From the NCBI GenBank assembly GCA_028710485.1, contig JAQTTZ010000023.1:1-46036 (forward strand): 46,036 nt of DNA, read 5' to 3'. This document shows, one piece after another, positions 42,832 to 46,036 of the stretch (its first letter is position 1; every line of letters begins with the position of its first letter). The notes below the pieces were generated by a model, which saw only the letters and a program-made list of their open reading frames with translations, ran no database searches and was not told the origin of the DNA. Position numbers and translations under genes: made by a program. Source of the DNA: Bacteriovorax sp. (GTDB taxonomy: Bacteria; Bdellovibrionota; Bacteriovoracia; Bacteriovoracales; Bacteriovoracaceae).

Positions 42832-44592
42832 ATGCAATTAAATCTTCACCAAACTCACCATGAAATCGGCGATTTTGAAGGTATTTTTAAATATCTCACT
42901 TCCACTTTTCAGGGAGGAAACCTTAAAGGATTACACCTATTTCCAGAGCTTTTTCTCACAGGCTACCCCCTCCAAGACTTGGTCCTACAAAAAAGCTTTA
43001 TTGACGATTATCAGGCTTTTTTGGCAGATTTGTCCTTATGGTCTGAGCGACAATTCAAGAACGCCAGCGATAATTGCGCCCTACTACTTGGCGGTCTGTC
43101 TTACCAATTTGATTCCTTTGGCCTTCCTTCTCAAATTGAAAATGTCATTTACTTACTAGAACCCGGTAAAAAAATTCGGAACCTCTATACTAAACAACTT
43201 CTTCCCAATTATGATATTTATGAGGAAAAAAAATATTTTACTGCCGGAAGTGTCCCTGCCACTTTTAAATTTAAAGACAAAATCATAGGCCTGCTTATCT
43301 GTGAAGATATGTGGTTTTCGCATCTTCATGAAATTGATCCTGTAGAGCAATTAAAAGATCACTTGGATGGAAGCAATTTAAAATGTGATTTAGTGATCAA
43401 TCTCAGTGCAAGCCCTTATCACTTGGGAAAATTAGAAAGTCGAGTAAACCGATCTCTAGAAATTTCTCAGTATTTGAACGCTCCTTTTGCCTACGTTAAC
43501 CGTGTAAGCGCTGAAGACGAAATTGTTTTTGATGGCAGAAGTTTCGTCGTTGATGGAAGTGGCCTTGTCTCCATGGCAGAAAGTTTTAAAAGTGATATTT
43601 TAACTCTGGCCCTTCCCGCTTTTAACCCTCCGGTCAAAGAATTAATTCGCAAATTAAGTACAACAACTAATAGCTGGGGAGTTATTTTTTCAACCAGACT
43701 TACAACTGACACCACTAAACTTTTGCCACTTAAGGATTTCGAATGTGCTGAAATTTTAGACGCTCTGATTTTGGCCATCAGCGATTACTCTTTGAAAAAC
43801 AATATCAAAAAATTCACCATCGCTCTTTCCGGCGGAATGGACTCATCATTAGTCCTGGCCATCTTAAAGATTATGAAAGACCGCAGTATTTATCCCATGA
43901 CGATTGAAGCTGTTTTTATGCCGGGATTTTTTTCAAGCTCCATGAGTTATGACCTGGCCTATGATCTTTGCCACAATATCGGAGTAAAACTCACAACGAT
44001 GCCGATTAAATTTATCCATTCAACCATAAGAACAGTTTATCGCGACAGCTTTAAAACTGAACTTGTGGGCCTCTCGGATGAAAACATTCAAAGCCGTTTG
44101 CGTGGAACTTTAATTTATGCACGTTCAAACGAAGTGGGCTCGATGGTTTTGAACACATCCAATAAATCGGAACTGGCCGTGGGTTACTCCACCATTTATG
44201 GAGATAGTGTCGGGGCCTTGTCAGTTTTGGGTGATCTTTATAAGAGTGAAGTTTTCGAACTCGCCCGTTTTATCAACCAGCAATATGATAATATGATCCC
44301 AGAAGAGATTATATCGAGGCCACCAAGTGCCGAACTTCGAGAAAATCAGGAAGATGCGCAGTCACTACCTCCTTATGACCGGCTCGATCCAATCCTTGAG
44401 GCACTCCTTTCTCAACGCTATTCCATGGAGGATTTAATCAAAAAAGGTCATAACAAAGAAGAAGTTATCAAAGTTTTTCAACTTCTTGTAAAATCGGAGT
44501 ATAAACGAAAGCAGTTTTGCCCTATAATTAAAATTAAAGCTAAGAGTTTTGGTTTTGGATACCGAGTACCTATTAGTAAAAAAACTTTCTAG
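42832..44592 (+). CDS. nadE: glutamine-dependent NAD+ synthetase
   Basis: The 586-residue enzyme has an N-terminal nitrilase-type glutaminase domain with Glu39 (LFPELFLTGYP), Lys121 (LYTKQLLPNYD) and Cys157 (LLICEDMWF). The synthetase domain follows, with the ATP P-loop LSGGMDSS (residues 332-339), 'GTLIYARSNEVGSMVLNTSN' and 'VGYSTIYGD'. It makes NAD+ from deamido-NAD+, ATP and glutamine. The ATG at 42832 was preferred over the one at 42820 because GGAAG lies in front of it, and the chain then begins at the family N-terminus (though weakly conserved there). Confidence 0.94.
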   Translation: MQLNLHQTHHEIGDFEGIFKYLTSTFQGGNLKGLHLFPELFLTGYPLQDLVLQKSFIDDYQAFLADLSLWSERQFKNASDNCALLLGGLSYQFDSFGLPSQIENVIYLLEPGKKIRNLYTKQLLPNYDIYEEKKYFTAGSVPATFKFKDKIIGLLICEDMWFSHLHEIDPVEQLKDHLDGSNLKCDLVINLSASPYHLGKLESRVNRSLEISQYLNAPFAYVNRVSAEDEIVFDGRSFVVDGSGLVSMAESFKSDILTLALPAFNPPVKELIRKLSTTTNSWGVIFSTRLTTDTTKLLPLKDFECAEILDALILAISDYSLKNNIKKFTIALSGGMDSSLVLAILKIMKDRSIYPMTIEAVFMPGFFSSSMSYDLAYDLCHNIGVKLTTMPIKFIHSTIRTVYRDSFKTELVGLSDENIQSRLRGTLIYARSNEVGSMVLNTSNKSELAVGYSTIYGDSVGALSVLGDLYKSEVFELARFINQQYDNMIPEEIISRPPSAELRENQEDAQSLPPYDRLDPILEALLSQRYSMEDLIKKGHNKEEVIKVFQLLVKSEYKRKQFCPIIKIKAKSFGFGYRVPISKKTF

Positions 44593-44612
44593 TCACCATC
44601 AAGGAGTACTAC

Positions 44613-44951
44613 ATGAATAAGAAGCAGTTACTGAAACCTTTTCAAGACTTAAAGCAAGAAATTGAAAAGCTAAGAAAAAAACACCTGGTTCAAGGCCTGG
44701 TTGAGAAATTTTATTCTGAAAAAAAATCTCTCGAAAAGAGAATTGAAAAAACGGTTTCTGACGAAATGAAAAAAGCTAAAAAATTCATGACTGAGCAGAA
44801 AAAAGAATTGGACATAATTCAGAAAAAAGTTGAAGTTGCGTTGAAGAAAAAGAAAGCAACTACTAAGAAAAAAGTGGCAAAAAAAGTTGCTCCAAAAACG
44901 ACAAAAAAAGTAGCGGCAAAAACGACTAAGAAAAAAGCATCATCTAAATAA
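44613..44951 (+). CDS. Lys-rich coiled-coil/H1-tail protein
   Basis: The 112-residue protein has a helical, heptad-like first part ('DLKQEIEKLRKKHLVQGLVE', 'KSLEKRIEKTVSDEM') and a very basic C-terminal tail of Lys/Ala/Thr (from about 75), such as KKKVAKKVAPKTTKKVAAK. It resembles histone-like or phasin-type nucleoid proteins with an H1-like tail. The ribosome site AAGGAG precedes the ATG. It is 20 bases after nadE and may be co-transcribed. DNA or RNA binding through the tail is inferred from composition. Confidence 0.75.
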   Translation: MNKKQLLKPFQDLKQEIEKLRKKHLVQGLVEKFYSEKKSLEKRIEKTVSDEMKKAKKFMTEQKKELDIIQKKVEVALKKKKATTKKKVAKKVAPKTTKKVAAKTTKKKASSK

Positions 44952-44958
44952 GTTTGTC

Positions 44959-45001
44959 TTCGGCGTAATTCCCTTGATACCCTCAAGGTTAAGACGCCGA
45001 A
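44959..45001. terminator. two-tier hairpin at the end of convergent genes
   Basis: An outer 8-bp stem (ttcggcgt 44959-44966 / acgccgaa 44994-45001) encloses an inner 6-bp stem (ccttga 44972-44977 / tcaagg 44983-44988). The right arm includes the last codons of the metallophosphoesterase gene. It has no clear T tract, so it may be a weak terminator or an mRNA end structure. Confidence 0.5.
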
Positions 45002-46036
45002 ACATCTTCTCTGTACGGCTTCCAAGTCCCCTGCCATAAATTGATAGTTCCAGTGAGTAAGATTCTCTTTTCTTTATCAACTCTAATTTGAACATAAGTA
45101 AATTTATTATGACCTTCGATCTGCCCGGCATCCAACTGGGGGATATGGTTCCATGTTCCAGTGTTAAAATAGTATTTGTTCTCAGGAAAACGCAACCACT
45201 CTTGAACATGTGTATGCCCCATGACGACAGTGTGGATCTCAGGATGACGTCTAAGAATTGCTTTTGCCTTTTTTCCATAAAGTGGATAAATAGTGATCTG
45301 TTTTAAAATGCTGATTGTGGTTTTAAAATTTCTGTTTTGCTTGATAAATTCATCAAAATTACTTTGAACCAAGTACCAGGTGACAAGATAGCTCATTTTC
45401 CAAAAAAAATTAAAATCATAGAACAAGCACCACTTTACATACGAAGACAGAGGTCTAACTTTGTCGATATTAGGGCGGTCTTTCCTAAGCACCGGCAATA
45501 AATTAATACAGAACAAAGACCCCCAAGGAAGATTGAGAATCATCTTACCATTTGGTCCTTGCATAAAGTATTTATCGCTGGGCACGGTATTGATGACTTC
45601 AAAACGATGACCGTGCTCGATGTGAACTCCATTCAAATTCACTTCAAAACAAAACTGCAAATCATCACCAACATAACGCTTCAAAGCGACTTGTGCCTCA
45701 AGGAAGGCCATGCCCGAATCGTGGTTGCCGATGATATAGGTAATATACTTATTGGGCGCTTTGATGAATTTTCTTAGACCTTCAAAGAATTTCGGATGCC
45801 CTTTAACAATAGAATCAATGGATTTTATAGTAACTTCATCATCAATAATATTGGTGTAGACACCATCCACATCAATTTGAATAAGATTTAAAATATCGCC
45901 ATTGAGCACGAGATGAACTTCTTCTCTTTCGTACTCACCTTTTGAATAATAATCACAGAAATCAAAAAACTTTTCGTCTTCTAAAAAATCTTCCAAAAGG
46001 TTAAGTTGTCCATTCTTTAAAAATTTTCCTTTTCCC
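44989..46036 (-). CDS. metallophosphoesterase, 5' end outside the window
   Basis: The frame is open to the window edge, so the TTG at 45996 is not the real start. The calcineurin-like metal motifs are HLVLNGDILNLI (Asp), YIIGNHDSG (Asn-His), 'VNLNGVHIEHGHRFE' and 'VVMGHTHVQEW' (two His). The first metal motif (DxH) should lie upstream, outside the window; the visible start 'GKGKFLKNGQLNLLEDF' fits the segment just after it. The family includes LpxH-like UDP-2,3-diacylglucosamine hydrolases and many phosphoesterases; this one cannot be placed further. It converges with the Lys-rich protein gene. Confidence 0.82.
   Translation of the reverse strand, partial: GKGKFLKNGQLNLLEDFLEDEKFFDFCDYYSKGEYEREEVHLVLNGDILNLIQIDVDGVYTNIIDDEVTIKSIDSIVKGHPKFFEGLRKFIKAPNKYITYIIGNHDSGMAFLEAQVALKRYVGDDLQFCFEVNLNGVHIEHGHRFEVINTVPSDKYFMQGPNGKMILNLPWGSLFCINLLPVLRKDRPNIDKVRPLSSYVKWCLFYDFNFFWKMSYLVTWYLVQSNFDEFIKQNRNFKTTISILKQITIYPLYGKKAKAILRRHPEIHTVVMGHTHVQEWLRFPENKYYFNTGTWNHIPQLDAGQIEGHNKFTYVQIRVDKEKRILLTGTINLWQGTWKPYREDVSAS

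Overview
The window is AT-rich, densely packed bacterial chromosome. Several things point to the Bdellovibrionota, most likely a Bacteriovorax/Peredibacter-like relative: a gliding-type TolQ/TolR/AgmX envelope operon with TPR proteins, many secreted proteases and lipoproteins, and alanine/lysine-rich histone-like proteins. That assignment is an inference from gene content; the window has no rRNA or tRNA. No prophage, IS element, CRISPR array or tRNA was seen.

Layout. (1) 1-7.5 kb: an envelope operon (three TPR proteins, a small secreted protein, a TolQ/MotA-type channel, a TolR/ExbD protein and an AgmX/GltJ-type TonB-like protein), closed by a strong bidirectional terminator. (2) 7.6-8.9 kb: a histone H1-like protein built on perfect 60-bp repeats, and a small Cys-containing secreted protein. 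(3) 9.0-13.9 kb: DNA topoisomerase III overlapping a Popeye-like membrane cyclic-nucleotide-fold protein, then two tandem secreted HExxH metalloproteases whose upstream regions are also duplicated. (4) 14.0-19.2 kb: a MipA/OmpV porin-like protein, a degenerate receiver-HD-GYP protein, then a Fur/Zur-family regulator, DUF3299 protein, ABC ATPase and FtsX-like permease in one tight cluster. (5) 19.2-23.1 kb: the three members of the SxtI/J/K association (carbamoyltransferase, SxtJ, DUF5989) with an ABC-2 exporter; the DUF5989 gene is on the opposite strand. (6) 23.2-25.7 kb: a glutathione peroxidase, a TIGR01777 epimerase that apparently starts with ATA, and an alpha/beta hydrolase broken by two compensating frameshifts. 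(7) 25.7-29.0 kb: a 1080-residue predicted exported protein with one intact and one degenerate GGDEF domain, the strongest candidate here for something undescribed. (8) 29-38.5 kb: hexapeptide acyltransferase, MATE exporter, pseudouridine synthase, subtilisin, FabH, lipoprotein, TapT (DTW), HiPIP, ApaG, small HTH protein and a DbpA-type helicase. (9) 38.6-46.0 kb: exported phosphodiesterase/phosphatase, glycosyltransferase plus UDP-glucuronate decarboxylase-like enzyme and a DMT transporter, glutamine-dependent NAD synthetase, a second Lys-rich protein, and a metallophosphoesterase cut by the window edge.

How the genes fit together. Most of the window serves the cell envelope: force transduction across it (operon 1), secreted proteolysis (two zincins and a subtilisin), metal homeostasis (Fur/DUF3299/ABC), surface polysaccharide (UXS-like, GT, acyltransferase), small-molecule tailoring and export (carbamoyltransferase/ABC-2) and RNA modification (RluA, TapT, DbpA). 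Gene starts were moved from the longest reading frame wherever a Shine-Dalgarno sequence or signal peptide pointed to a different codon; each case is stated in its entry.
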